NCBI GenBank assembly: GCA_965213525.1
Contig: OZ243889.1
Location: 3,246,514-3,310,513 of the forward strand
Length of the DNA stretch: 64,000 nt
Direction of reading: 5' to 3'
From: G965213525 sp965213525
GTDB taxonomy: Bacteria > Actinomycetota > Acidimicrobiia > Acidimicrobiales > Poriferisodalaceae
Shown: piece by piece, positions 1 through 8,917 of the stretch
Position numbering within the stretch: the stretch's first letter is position 1
Layout: each line of letters begins with the position of its first letter
Program-made: the position numbers and the translations under genes
Notes under the pieces: model-generated
Database searches by the model: none
What the model was told of the DNA's origin: nothing
What the model saw: only the letters and a program-made list of their open reading frames with translations

Positions 1-449
1 ACGGGGGCGGCGTGGCCGACGTGGCCCGCCACCTCGCGCTTCCGCTGGCCACGCTCGTCATCGCCGGTGTCGGCCAGACCTACCTGGTGACCCGGTCGTC
101 GCTGCTGATCGTCATGGGCGCCACCCACCTCGACCACGCCCGGGCCCGGGGCATCCCGAGCGGGCGCCTGCGGTACCGCCACACCCTGCGCGCCGCCGCC
201 CTGCCGGTGCACACCCTGGTGCTGCTCGAGGTCGGCTGGCTGGTCAGCGGGGCCGTGGTGGTCGAGACCGTGTTTGCCTACCCGGGCCTCGGCCGCCTGA
301 CCTTCGATGCGGTCCAGGCCCGGGACTACCCGCTGCTCCAGGGTGCCTTCGTGCTGTTGACCGTCACCGTCGTCGTCGCCAACCTCGTCGCCGACCTGAC
401 CTACCCCTTCGTCGACCCCCGGGTGCGGGCCGGGGGAGCGGCAACGTGA
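1..449 (+). CDS. Opp/Dpp-type ABC transporter permease, 5' truncated
   Basis: C-terminal part of a DppB/OppB-class inner-membrane permease; the 5' end lies outside the window. About 145 residues are visible. They include the coupling-helix region (short residues around ARARGIPSGRLRYRHTLR, the EAA-loop type contact with the ATPase) and the typical family ending with 'ETVFAYPGLGRL' and a last membrane helix before 'DPRVR'. The next gene encodes the partner permease and the third gene the ATPases, so this is one importer. A substrate-binding protein is expected upstream, out of view. The substrate cannot be told from the permease; peptides, nickel or metallophores are all known for this class. 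Confidence 0.88.
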   Translation, partial: GGGVADVARHLALPLATLVIAGVGQTYLVTRSSLLIVMGATHLDHARARGIPSGRLRYRHTLRAAALPVHTLVLLEVGWLVSGAVVVETVFAYPGLGRLTFDAVQARDYPLLQGAFVLLTVTVVVANLVADLTYPFVDPRVRAGGAAT

Positions 450-555
450 GCCCCGCCGTGAGCCCTCCGCTGAGCCCCGCCGCCACCGCGACCTTCACCG
501 GCCCGGGCGCCGGCGCAGCCTCCACCGGCCCGGGCGGCCGACGGGGCCGCCGCCG

Positions 556-1461
556 ATGACCGGCGTGATCGACCCCGACGCCGTGGTCGACGCGACCCGC
601 CCGCCCGCCACGGTCGTGCGGTCGGGGCGCACCGCCTCGCGGCCGGTGGCGGGGATCATCGGCTGCGTGCTGACCGGCGCCATGGTCGCCGTCGCGCTGG
701 CCGGCCCCTGGCTGGCGCCGTACGCCGCGTCGGATCGCCCGACGGCCCCCTTCGCCACACCGTCCGGGTCACACCCCCTCGGCGGCGATGACCTCGGCCA
801 CGACCTCTGGTCGCTGCTGATCCTGGGCGCCCGGGCCTCCCTCGTCGTCGGGTTGGCCACCGCCACGCTGGCCCTGGTGGTCGGGACGCTCGCCGGAGCC
901 GCAGCCGGCGCCCTCGGCGGGTGGGTCGACGTGGTGGCGATGCGCACCGTCGACGTGGTGCTCACCCTGCCGTTCCTCCCGCTGCTCATCGTGGCCGCCA
1001 CCTTCGCCGGTCGCAGCCTCGGCACCCAGATCGTCCTCATCGCTGCCCTGACCTGGGCGCGACCGGCCCGCCTGATCCGCTCGGCGGTGCTGGAGGCCCG
1101 CACCCGTGGCCACGTGGAGGTGGCCGAGGGGATGGGGGCCAGTCGGTGGCGCCTGCTGTGGCGGCACCTGTCGGTCGGCACCGCCCCGCTCATCGTGCCG
1201 CTGTTCGTGCGCGCCGCCATGGGGGCGATCCTGTTGGAGGCGTCGCTGGCGTTCCTCGGCCTCGGCGACCCGTCCCGGGCCAGCTGGGGCACCACGCTGT
1301 ACTGGGCCAACGTGCGCAGCGCCTTCCTCACCGACGCGTGGAGGTGGTGGGTGCTGCCCCCCGGGGCGGCGATCGCCCTGCTCGTCGTCGCGCTCGGACT
1401 GGTCGGCGTGGCCGCCGAGCAGCGCCTCGACCCGGCCCGGGCTGCCCGGCAGGCCAGCTGA
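556..1461 (+). CDS. Opp/Dpp-type ABC transporter permease (DppC-like)
   Basis: 301-residue DppC/OppC-class permease. A cytoplasmic N-terminus of about 35 residues precedes the first helix (GIIGCVLTGAMVAVALAGPW). The family block 'HPLGGDDLGHDL' then follows, with further helices and the EAA-type coupling loop (EGMGASRWRLLWRH). It pairs with the preceding permease to form the channel. The chosen start is ATG 556. The 106 nt between the upstream stop and this ATG carry a coding-like frame starting at GTG 446 and ending inside this start codon, so the N-terminus could be longer if a frameshift is present. It is followed by the fused ATPase gene. Confidence 0.87.
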   Translation: MTGVIDPDAVVDATRPPATVVRSGRTASRPVAGIIGCVLTGAMVAVALAGPWLAPYAASDRPTAPFATPSGSHPLGGDDLGHDLWSLLILGARASLVVGLATATLALVVGTLAGAAAGALGGWVDVVAMRTVDVVLTLPFLPLLIVAATFAGRSLGTQIVLIAALTWARPARLIRSAVLEARTRGHVEVAEGMGASRWRLLWRHLSVGTAPLIVPLFVRAAMGAILLEASLAFLGLGDPSRASWGTTLYWANVRSAFLTDAWRWWVLPPGAAIALLVVALGLVGVAAEQRLDPARAARQAS

Positions 1462-1564
1462 TGGGCTGGCCCCGGCGGACCCGCCGGAGTCGGTGCCCCC
1501 GCCAGAGTCGGTGCCCCCGCCAGTTCGTGAGCGTGCGCCAGAGTCGGGGACCGGACACGGCGTC

Positions 1565-3472
1565 GTGAGGGTCGTCGTGCGTGACCTCTCGGTTGACTAC
1601 CACCCGCCGTCGGGCACGGTGCAGGCCGTGCGAGGCCTCGACCTCGCCATCGGTGCGGGCACCCGCGTCGGGCTGGTCGGCGAGTCGGGGTGCGGCAAGA
1701 GCACCGTCGTGGCCGCCCTGCTCGGCCTGTTGCCCGCCGACGCCACCGCCCGGGGCTCCATCACCCTCGACGGCGACGAGCTGCTCGACGCCGACGAGGC
1801 CCGCTGGGCCACGGTGAGGGGGCGGCGCATCGGAGTGATCCCCCAGGGGGCCATGGCAGGGCTGCACCCTTCCTACCGGGCCTGTGACCAGGTGGCCGAG
1901 ATGGTGTCGGTGCACCGGGGGGCGCGGCCCGCAGCTGCGATCGCCGAGGCGGTCGAGCTGCTCGCCGAGGTCGGGCTCGACGAGGGCGCGGCCCAGGCCC
2001 ACCCCCACGAGCTCTCCGGGGGGATGCGCCAGCGCGTCGCGCTCGCCGCGACCCTGGCCGCCCGGCCCGAGGTGATCGTCGCTGATGAGCCCACCGTCGG
2101 CCTGGACGCCCTCACCAGCGCCCGCTTCCTCGAGCTGCTCACCAGCCGCCAGGAGCGCGACGGCTTCGGCCTGCTCTTCGTCTCCCACGATCTCGATGCC
2201 GTCGGTCGGGCCTGTGACCAGCTGGCCATCTGCTACGCCGGTCAGATCGTCGAGGCCGGGCCGACCGCCGAGGTGGTGGCTCGACCCGCCCATCCCTACG
2301 CCGGCGGCCTGCTGGCTGCGGCGCCGACGCTCGGCGGGCGTGGTTGGTCGGCCATCCCCGGCACGGTGCCCGATCCTCGCGACCCTCCCGTCGGATGCGC
2401 CTTCGCACCGCGCTGTCCCCACGCCGCTGCGGATTGCGGGGTCGACCCGGCGCTACGTCCCCTCGACCGCCGCGACCCAGTCGACGCAGACGGTGCCGGC
2501 GGCGACGGGCGCCAGGGGCGGTGGGTGGCGTGTCACCGGGTCGACGAAGAGGGGCGGGCGCCGGTCACGACGTTTGGCGCCGTACGGCGCGGAGCGTCGG
2601 CGGCGCCGGGGGAGCTCGTCGTGGCGGCGTCGGGGGTGACGGTCACCTATGGCGCAGATCGCAGCTGGCGTCGGCGACGCCGGGTGATGGCGCTCGACGA
2701 CGTCGAGCTCACGGTGGCCGCCGGCGAGGTCGTCGGTCTGGTCGGGGCGAGCGGGTCGGGCAAGTCGACGCTGGCCCGAACCCTGCTCGGCCTGCGCCGC
2801 CCCGATGCCGGCCGGGTGATGGTGGGCGGCCAGGACATGGCCCAGCTCTCCGGACGGGCCCTGCGTCGGGCCCGCCAGCGCCTCGCCCTGGTCCACCAGG
2901 ATCCGTACGCGTCGCTGCACCCGGCGGTGCCCGTCGTCGATCTGGTGGCCGAACCGCTGGCGGTGGCCGGGGTTCGACGTGGTGAGCGCCGCCGTCGCGC
3001 CGGCGACGCGCTCGCCTCGGTCAGTCTCGAGCCGACCCCGGACCTGTTGGCGCGCCGGGCGTCGGGCCTGTCGGGCGGGCAACGTCAACGAGTCGCCCTC
3101 GCCCGTGCCGTGGTGGCTCGGCCGGTGCTGCTGGTGCTCGACGAGCCGATGTCGATGCTCGACACCTCGTTGCGGGCCGGGATCGCTCAGGCGTTGCTCG
3201 ACGCCCGTGACGACCAGGCCACCGCCGTCGTGCTCATCACCCACGACCTCGCCGAGGCCGCAGCCATCTGCGATCGTCTGGTCGTCATGGATCACGGGCG
3301 CGTCGTCGAGGACGGACCGACCGGGCGCATCGTCGCCGACCCCAGTGCCACGGCCACCCGCCAGCTCTTCGGCCTGGCCGCCGGCGGGCTCACAGCACCA
3401 TCCGCCGTGGCCGCCGGTGAGGGCGCAGCGCTCGCTGCTGAGGCCCGCCGTGGGGGCGACGCCGGTGGCTGA
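1565..3472 (+). CDS. Fused double ATPase of an Opp/Dpp-type ABC importer (DppD-DppF)
   Basis: About 635 residues carrying two complete nucleotide-binding domains, which in many bacteria are separate DppD and DppF proteins. The first has Walker A GESGCGKST near residue 40, signature LSGGMRQRVA and Walker B VIVADEP. It also has the Cys-containing oligopeptide-type C-terminal element (CAFAPRCPHAAADC) near residue 280. The second has Walker A GASGSGKST near residue 395, signature LSGGQRQRVA and Walker B LLVLDEP. It would energise the two permeases upstream. The start is uncertain: GTG 1565 directly precedes the domain, but GTG 1493 in frame would add a Pro-rich leader encoded by an 18-bp direct repeat (about 1488-1523). 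The 3' end overlaps the next gene by 8 nt. Confidence 0.86.
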   Translation: MRVVVRDLSVDYHPPSGTVQAVRGLDLAIGAGTRVGLVGESGCGKSTVVAALLGLLPADATARGSITLDGDELLDADEARWATVRGRRIGVIPQGAMAGLHPSYRACDQVAEMVSVHRGARPAAAIAEAVELLAEVGLDEGAAQAHPHELSGGMRQRVALAATLAARPEVIVADEPTVGLDALTSARFLELLTSRQERDGFGLLFVSHDLDAVGRACDQLAICYAGQIVEAGPTAEVVARPAHPYAGGLLAAAPTLGGRGWSAIPGTVPDPRDPPVGCAFAPRCPHAAADCGVDPALRPLDRRDPVDADGAGGDGRQGRWVACHRVDEEGRAPVTTFGAVRRGASAAPGELVVAASGVTVTYGADRSWRRRRRVMALDDVELTVAAGEVVGLVGASGSGKSTLARTLLGLRRPDAGRVMVGGQDMAQLSGRALRRARQRLALVHQDPYASLHPAVPVVDLVAEPLAVAGVRRGERRRRAGDALASVSLEPTPDLLARRASGLSGGQRQRVALARAVVARPVLLVLDEPMSMLDTSLRAGIAQALLDARDDQATAVVLITHDLAEAAAICDRLVVMDHGRVVEDGPTGRIVADPSATATRQLFGLAAGGLTAPSAVAAGEGAALAAEARRGGDAGG

Positions 3473-5387
3473 CCCAGGTCTTGCGGAGCGGCCGGCCTTC
3501 ACCCACGGGCTGGCGGTGCTGTGGCGCCTCGTGGCCCCCGCCCGCCGGCGCGTGGCGGGGGCGACCGCGCTGGCCCTGGTGTCCACCGCCCTCGAGCTCG
3601 TTCCCTACGTCGTGCTCTTCCTCGCCGTGCGCGAGGTGCTCGCCGACGAGCCGTCCGCGGCCACCCTCGGTGTGCTGGCCGTCGTGGTCGCCGTCGCCTC
3701 GATGGCGCGCTTTTGGACCTGGGGTCAGGCGATGCTGATCTCCCACGTCGCTGGGTTCCGGGTCATGCACGACCTTCGGGTCGACGTGGCCCGGCGCATC
3801 GCCACCTTCCCCCTCGGGTGGTTCGACCGCCGCCACAGCGGCCAGGTGCAGCGGTTGGTGGTCGAAGACGTCCAGCGGCTCGAGGTGCTGCTCGCCCACG
3901 CCGTGCCCGAGCTCGTCTCTGCCGCCGCCTTCTGGGTGCTGGGCGCCGGCTGGCTGGTGGCGGTCGACTGGCGCCTCGGGCTGGCGGCGGTGGCCGTCGG
4001 CCCGGTCGCGCTGGTGGTCATGTGGCACGGGATGCGCGACGCCAGCGACTACGTCCGGCGCATCACCGACGCCGGGGACCGCCTGCACTCCGACGGCAGC
4101 GAGGTGCTGGACCGCCTCGACGTCGTCCGCCTCTTCGACACCGGTGGGGCCATCACCGCCCCGCTGCGCCGGGCGATCCGCGACGCCGCTGACGCCGACG
4201 CCGAGTGGTCGATGCGCTACGCCGCTCACGGCACCGCCTTCCGGGTGCTGCTCACCTCGGATCTCGTCATCGTCGTGCCGCTCGGGCTGTGGCTCATCGA
4301 CCGGGGCGACCTCGGCGCCCAGACCCTGCTGCTCGTGGCCCTGCTGGCCGCCGGGGTCCACCAACCGCTCGAGCGCGCGTACCGCCTGTGCTTCCGCCTG
4401 GCGTGGATCAGCTACGCCGGCGCGGTCGTCGACACGGTCCTGTCGACCCCGCCGATCCCCGAGCCCGAGCACCCGGTCCGGCCCGAGGGCGGGCGGGTCG
4501 AGCTCGACGGGGTCACGTTCTCCCACGGCGACGAGCCGACCCTGCGCGACGTGTCGTTCGCGGCAGAGGCGGGCCAGGTCACCGCGCTCGTCGGCCCGTC
4601 GGGGGCGGGGAAGTCCACCGCCGCCCGCCTCATCGCCCGCTTCTGGGACGTCGACGGGGGCGCCGTGCGCATCGGTGGTGCCGACGTCCGCCACGTCACC
4701 GTCGATGACCTGATGGCCCACGTGTCGATGGTGTTCCAGGACACGTTCCTGTTCGCCGAGTCGGTGGCGGACAACCTGCGCCTCGCCCGTCCTGGCGCCA
4801 CCGACGACGAGCTGGTGCAGGCGGCCCGGGCGGCGCGCATCCACGACGTGATCGCCGCCTTGCCCGACGGCTACGACACCGTGCTCCACGAAGGCGGCGG
4901 CGGGCTGAGCGGAGGGGAGCGCCAGCGCGTGGCGATCGCTCGGGCCCTGCTGCGCGATGCCCCGGTGCTGGTCCTGGACGAGGCCACCGCCTTCGCCGAC
5001 CCCGACCACGAGCTGGAGATCCAAGCGGCCATCGGGGCGCTCACCCGTTCCCGCACCCTGGTCGTGGTCGCCCATCGCCTGCGCACCGTGATTAACGCCG
5101 ACCGGATCGTCGTGCTCGACGAGGGGCGTGTCGTCGAGCAGGGCACGCACGCCGAGCTGGTCGACGCCGGCGGCTACTACGCCCGGCTCTGGGCCGACAC
5201 GATCGCCGCCGAGGGCGTCGAGCTGGGGGAGGCGGTGCGCCGGGGCCGCCCCCGAGCTGACCGAGCTGACCGAACCGGCCGAGCTGTCCGAGCTGACCGA
5301 GCCGCCGACACCGCAGGCGCGACGGACCCCGCAGCCGCGGCCGCCGGCGCCACGGGAGCGACGGGCACCGCGGGAGCTGGGTCGTGA
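3465..5387 (+). CDS. ABC half-transporter, exporter fold (first of a pair)
   Basis: 640 residues: a six-helix type-IV transmembrane domain (residues about 25-320) fused to an ATPase with Walker A GPSGAGKST near residue 377, signature LSGGERQRVA and Walker B VLVLDEATAFADP. The ATAFADP form and pairing with a second half-transporter recall the IrtA/YbtP siderophore importers that use an exporter fold. No siderophore-reductase domain is present. Start GTG 3465 overlaps the Opp ATPase stop, and the stop overlaps the next start (GTGA), so all five genes are probably one transcript. The last 45 residues are low complexity, Ala/Arg/Asp then Ala/Gly/Thr, encoded by short repeats of GAGCTGACC type at about 5256-5302. 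Direction of transport is not certain. Confidence 0.88.
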   Translation: MADPGLAERPAFTHGLAVLWRLVAPARRRVAGATALALVSTALELVPYVVLFLAVREVLADEPSAATLGVLAVVVAVASMARFWTWGQAMLISHVAGFRVMHDLRVDVARRIATFPLGWFDRRHSGQVQRLVVEDVQRLEVLLAHAVPELVSAAAFWVLGAGWLVAVDWRLGLAAVAVGPVALVVMWHGMRDASDYVRRITDAGDRLHSDGSEVLDRLDVVRLFDTGGAITAPLRRAIRDAADADAEWSMRYAAHGTAFRVLLTSDLVIVVPLGLWLIDRGDLGAQTLLLVALLAAGVHQPLERAYRLCFRLAWISYAGAVVDTVLSTPPIPEPEHPVRPEGGRVELDGVTFSHGDEPTLRDVSFAAEAGQVTALVGPSGAGKSTAARLIARFWDVDGGAVRIGGADVRHVTVDDLMAHVSMVFQDTFLFAESVADNLRLARPGATDDELVQAARAARIHDVIAALPDGYDTVLHEGGGGLSGGERQRVAIARALLRDAPVLVLDEATAFADPDHELEIQAAIGALTRSRTLVVVAHRLRTVINADRIVVLDEGRVVEQGTHAELVDAGGYYARLWADTIAAEGVELGEAVRRGRPRADRADRTGRAVRADRAADTAGATDPAAAAAGATGATGTAGAGS

Positions 5388-7138
5388 TCGGGGCCCTGTT
5401 CCGACTGTGGCGCCTGTGCGAACCCGAACGCCCCCGTCTGGTGGCCGGGTTCGCCGTGGCGGCGGTGGCGTCGCTGCTGGGGGCGGTGCCGGTGGTGCTG
5501 CTCGCCGTGGTGGTCGACCGACTCGTCGCCGAGCGGGTCGACGACGGGCTCGTCGTCGGCGTGGCGCTCATCGCCGTGGCGTCGATGGTCGCCCGGTTCC
5601 TGCTGGCCTGGCGGGCCCACGCCTTGTTGTGGGTGCTCGCCTACCGTGTGGCCGAGCGACTGCGCAACGAGCTGTGTGATCGGGTGCTCGCCGAACCGCC
5701 AGCCCGGTCCGCCGGCCCCAGCCGGGCCGAGACGCTCACGGTGCTCACCGCCGACGCCGGCAAGATCGCCGGCTTCTTGGCCTGGGAGCTGCCGACGCTC
5801 GTCGGCGCCCTCCTCGGGCCCCTGGTCGTGCTGGTGGCGATGGCTTGGTTCGACCCGGTGTTGGCGCTGCTGGCGGCCGTCATGCTGGCGTTCGCCGTGC
5901 CCACCATCCGCTTCGCCCTGGGCCGCATCGAGGAGGTGATGGACCGGCGCCGTCGGGCCGAGGCGGCCAGCACCGCCGGGCTGCTCGAGTACGTGCGCGG
6001 CATCGAGGTCATCCGCGCCCTCGGACGTGGCGGCCAGCGCCAGCGCGTCCTCGCCGACGCCCTGGCCGAGGTGCGAGACGCCGACGTCGACAGCGTCGTG
6101 CGCATCACACCGGCGTACTCGGCGTTCAACGCCCTCATCGACGCCGGGTTCGCCGTGGTCGTGGCCGTGGTGGCCTGGCGGGTCGCCCAGGGGGCGCCCG
6201 ACGGAGACGGCGGCGTCGCCGCCCTCGCTGCTCCACTGGTGCTGGCCACCGCCCTGTACCGGCCCATGATCGACGTCGGCCACCGGGCGCTGCACCTGCC
6301 CGAGCTGGCGACCGCCACCCGCCACCTCGTCGAGCGCTTCGCCGAGCCCCTCCCGCCGCCCCGTCTCGCTGTGGCGCTGCCCGAGCGCATCGGCGTGCAG
6401 CTCGACCGGGTGTCGTGCCGCTACCCGGGCCGCGACCACCTCGTGCTCGAGGACCTCAGCCTCGAGGTCCGCCCGGGCACCATGACCGCCCTGGTCGGTC
6501 CGTCGGGGGCGGGCAAGTCGACGGTCCTGCGCCTCGTCGCCGGCCTGCTCGACGCCGAGGAGGGCTCGGTGCGCCTCGGCGGCGTCGACCTCGCCGACAT
6601 GGCGCCCGCCCAATCGGCCTCGCTGGTCACCGCGGTGTTCCAAGACGTGGGCGTTCTACGGGGCACCGTCGGCGAGGCGATCGGTACTGCGGATGCGTCC
6701 GCCGGCCCCGTCGAGATCGCCGCCGCGGCGCGGGCGGCGCGCATCCACGACCGCATCGTCGCCCTCCCCGCCGGCTACGACACCCCCCTCGGCGAGGCGG
6801 GACGAGGGCTGTCAGGCGGTGAGCGCCAGCGGGTGGCCATCGCCCGGGCGCTGTTGAAGGACGCGCCGATCGTGCTCCTCGACGAGGCCTCCTCCGCGCT
6901 CGACCCCATCAACGAGCGCCTGGTGCGCGAGGCCCTGGCCGAGCTGGTCGCCGAGCGGGCCGTGCTCGTCGTGGCGCACCGCCTCGAGACGATCCGCAGC
7001 GCCGACCACATCGTGGTCCTCGTGGACGGGCGCATCGCCGAGGCCGGTGTCCACGACGAGCTCGTCGACGCCGGGGGGGTCTACGCCCGGTCGTGGCGGG
7101 CTCGCCAGCGGGCCGCCGAGTGGCGCCTGGTCGGTTGA
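5384..7138 (+). CDS. ABC half-transporter, exporter fold (second of a pair)
   Basis: 584 residues with an N-terminal six-helix membrane domain and a C-terminal ATPase: Walker A GPSGAGKST near residue 372, signature LSGGERQRVA, Walker B IVLLDEASSALDP, H-loop VVAHRLETI. It is most similar in layout to IrtB/YbtQ-type partners and should form a heterodimer with the preceding half-transporter. All catalytic motifs look intact in both partners, so there is no degenerate site. Start GTG 5384 overlaps the previous stop. It is the last gene of the run; the MFS gene beyond it is convergent, with a 7-bp gap. Confidence 0.88.
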   Translation: MIGALFRLWRLCEPERPRLVAGFAVAAVASLLGAVPVVLLAVVVDRLVAERVDDGLVVGVALIAVASMVARFLLAWRAHALLWVLAYRVAERLRNELCDRVLAEPPARSAGPSRAETLTVLTADAGKIAGFLAWELPTLVGALLGPLVVLVAMAWFDPVLALLAAVMLAFAVPTIRFALGRIEEVMDRRRRAEAASTAGLLEYVRGIEVIRALGRGGQRQRVLADALAEVRDADVDSVVRITPAYSAFNALIDAGFAVVVAVVAWRVAQGAPDGDGGVAALAAPLVLATALYRPMIDVGHRALHLPELATATRHLVERFAEPLPPPRLAVALPERIGVQLDRVSCRYPGRDHLVLEDLSLEVRPGTMTALVGPSGAGKSTVLRLVAGLLDAEEGSVRLGGVDLADMAPAQSASLVTAVFQDVGVLRGTVGEAIGTADASAGPVEIAAAARAARIHDRIVALPAGYDTPLGEAGRGLSGGERQRVAIARALLKDAPIVLLDEASSALDPINERLVREALAELVAERAVLVVAHRLETIRSADHIVVLVDGRIAEAGVHDELVDAGGVYARSWRARQRAAEWRLVG

Positions 7139-7145
7139 GGCGAGA

Positions 7146-8867
7146 TCACCGCTCATCGGCCGGGCCGGGTAGCGGCCCGACGCCGCCGGCGGGTTCGATC
7201 AGACCGGGGGCGGTGGTGTCGCGGTCCTCGGGGTTGAGGTCCTCCAGCTCGGCGTGGGCGGTCTCGGGGTAGCGCCAGATGACGATCGCACCGGCCAGCA
7301 CCGGGGCCACCGCCAGCACCGCCACGGCCGGACCGACTCCTCCGAGCGGGGCGGTGAGCACGCCGGCCAGCAGCAGGCCGGTCACCGAACCCAACAGGGT
7401 GACCACGGTGATCACGCCGTTGGCCGCGCCGCGCAGGCGGGTGGGGAACATCTCGGGCTCGTAGACCTTGAACGCCGGGATCGCCGCCGCGCCGAGGATC
7501 GTCCCCGCCAGCGCCCACGCCCACAGCGCCCACCCCTCGGAGAGGAAGAACGCCGCGGTGGCCACCGCTGAGGTGGCCAGGAAGAACGCGGCCACGCCCC
7601 TGCGGCCGCGGCGGTCGGCGAGCTGGCCGCCAAGGACGATGCCGAGGCCCCCGGGGGCGGAGGTGATGAGGATGAACGCCGAGATCGACGTCGCCGAGAA
7701 GCCGCGCTCCTCGTCGAGGAAGCGGTTGCGGAACTGGGCGGCCGGAGCGACCAGCGTGTTAAGCAGGTACCCGGTCGCCGCCAGCAGGGCGAGCCGTCCG
7801 GCGTAGCGGCGCAGTGACGGTGCCGGGCCGGCGTCGTGCTCGTGGGCTCGGTACCGCCGGCTCTCGGGCAGGTGCACGGCGATGCCTCGCACGAGCGGCA
7901 ACGCCAGCAGGGGCAGGACGTACACGAGGCGCCAGCCCGTCTCGCCGAGGTCGGCGAGCGGGAGGGCGGTGACGCACAACCCGGCGCCGAGCGACGAGGC
8001 CATGGCCAACAGGCTGAGGGCGTAGGCCCTCGACCCCGCCGGCATCTCCTCGGCGGCCACGATCGGCACGACGATGAACAGGGCGGTGGCGAAGGCCCGT
8101 CCGACCAGCTGCGTCGCGGTCAGCGTCACCAGGTCCGGTGCGAGCGCACCGGTGGCCGAGGCGACGATGCCGAACCCGGCGCTCACCACGATCGCCGCCC
8201 GCCGCCCCTTGCGGTCGGCAAGGGCGACGACCCCCAAGGCGATGAGGACCCCGGCGCGCACCACCGCCAGCGACGCTCCCTGGGCCGCCTCGTCGGCCCC
8301 GAGCTCGTCGGCGGCGAAGGTCATCGTCTGGCCGATGAGGGTCGAGAGGTACCCGGCCACCACCGAGGCGGCGGCCAGCACCGACAGGGAACGGGCTGCG
8401 ACCGGATCGAGACGCTCGGGCGGCGCCCACCAGGGTTGGCGTCGCAGCGGCCGGGGCCGGCGCATGTGGCGCCGTACCGGCCACCAGAGCAGGGGCCCCC
8501 AGTACCGGACGTCGAGTCGCCACTCGGTGCGCTCGGTGACCTCGACGAGCCCGTCGGGACGCTCGACCCGCTCGACCCGGCGCTCGTAGCGGGCGAAGGG
8601 TCCGGCGGCGGCACCGAAGGTGGCCACACCCGAGGTCGTGGGGCGATCGGAGCCCGGGGAGGCTCGCAGGCTGGCCGAGGAGGCCGAGGAGGCCGAGGAG
8701 GCCGAGGTGGCCGAGGTGGCAGAGGTGGCCGAGCTGGCTGAGGTGGCCGAGGACGACGGGCCGGCCGGGGTGTCGAGGCGGCGTTCGAGGACGAGGTGGT
8801 CGCGCTCGACGGTCAGCCCGTCGGCCTCGACGGGCGTGACCGTCGAGCGGACGACGAGGCGGCTCAC
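7146..8867 (-). CDS. MFS transporter with long low-complexity N-terminal extension
   Basis: 573 residues. Residues from about 175 onward form a 12-helix major facilitator domain. Its motif-A loops are ADRKGRR after the second helix and ADRRGRRG in the second half, as in the sugar/metabolite porter groups. Ahead of it lie about 170 soluble residues, including an Ala/Ser/Thr run at about residues 39-65 encoded by 9-bp repeats, and a basic Trp/Pro-rich stretch just before the membrane. The extension is unusual, and an internal start is possible, but the coding bias continues to the GTG/ATG region at 8867. The substrate is not predictable. Proximity to the ABC locus may mean a shared substrate, with this protein as exporter; that is inference. 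Confidence 0.82.
   Translation of the reverse strand: MSRLVVRSTVTPVEADGLTVERDHLVLERRLDTPAGPSSSATSASSATSATSATSASSASSASSASLRASPGSDRPTTSGVATFGAAAGPFARYERRVERVERPDGLVEVTERTEWRLDVRYWGPLLWWPVRRHMRRPRPLRRQPWWAPPERLDPVAARSLSVLAAASVVAGYLSTLIGQTMTFAADELGADEAAQGASLAVVRAGVLIALGVVALADRKGRRAAIVVSAGFGIVASATGALAPDLVTLTATQLVGRAFATALFIVVPIVAAEEMPAGSRAYALSLLAMASSLGAGLCVTALPLADLGETGWRLVYVLPLLALPLVRGIAVHLPESRRYRAHEHDAGPAPSLRRYAGRLALLAATGYLLNTLVAPAAQFRNRFLDEERGFSATSISAFILITSAPGGLGIVLGGQLADRRGRRGVAAFFLATSAVATAAFFLSEGWALWAWALAGTILGAAAIPAFKVYEPEMFPTRLRGAANGVITVVTLLGSVTGLLLAGVLTAPLGGVGPAVAVLAVAPVLAGAIVIWRYPETAHAELEDLNPEDRDTTAPGLIEPAGGVGPLPGPADER
8673..8751. repeat. 9-bp microsatellite inside the MFS gene
   Basis: About nine imperfect copies of GGCCGAGGA/GGCCGAGGT, in frame with the MFS gene on the minus strand, where it encodes Ser-Ala-Ser/Thr triplets. 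Because the unit is a multiple of three, copy-number change would keep the frame. Confidence 0.85.
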
Positions 8868-8917
8868 GGTCCGGGCAGGTGCGGGGCCCGGCGACCCGGC
8901 TGCGCGAGGCTGGCCAG

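Noticed and set aside
1461..1568. Short ORF between the second permease and the fused ATPase
   Set aside because: The Arg/Cys-rich product comes from an 18-bp direct repeat; the ATPase frame reads a more natural Pro-rich linker across the same bases.
3390..5150. Open minus-strand frame of 586 codons opposite the first half-transporter gene
   Set aside because: Composed of His/Gln/Gly/Asp-rich shadow sequence; the plus-strand frame has all ABC motifs. Very high GC leaves few stops in antisense frames.
5177..6643. Open minus-strand frame of 488 codons opposite the second half-transporter gene
   Set aside because: Same shadow effect; no domain signals, and the plus strand is clearly coding.
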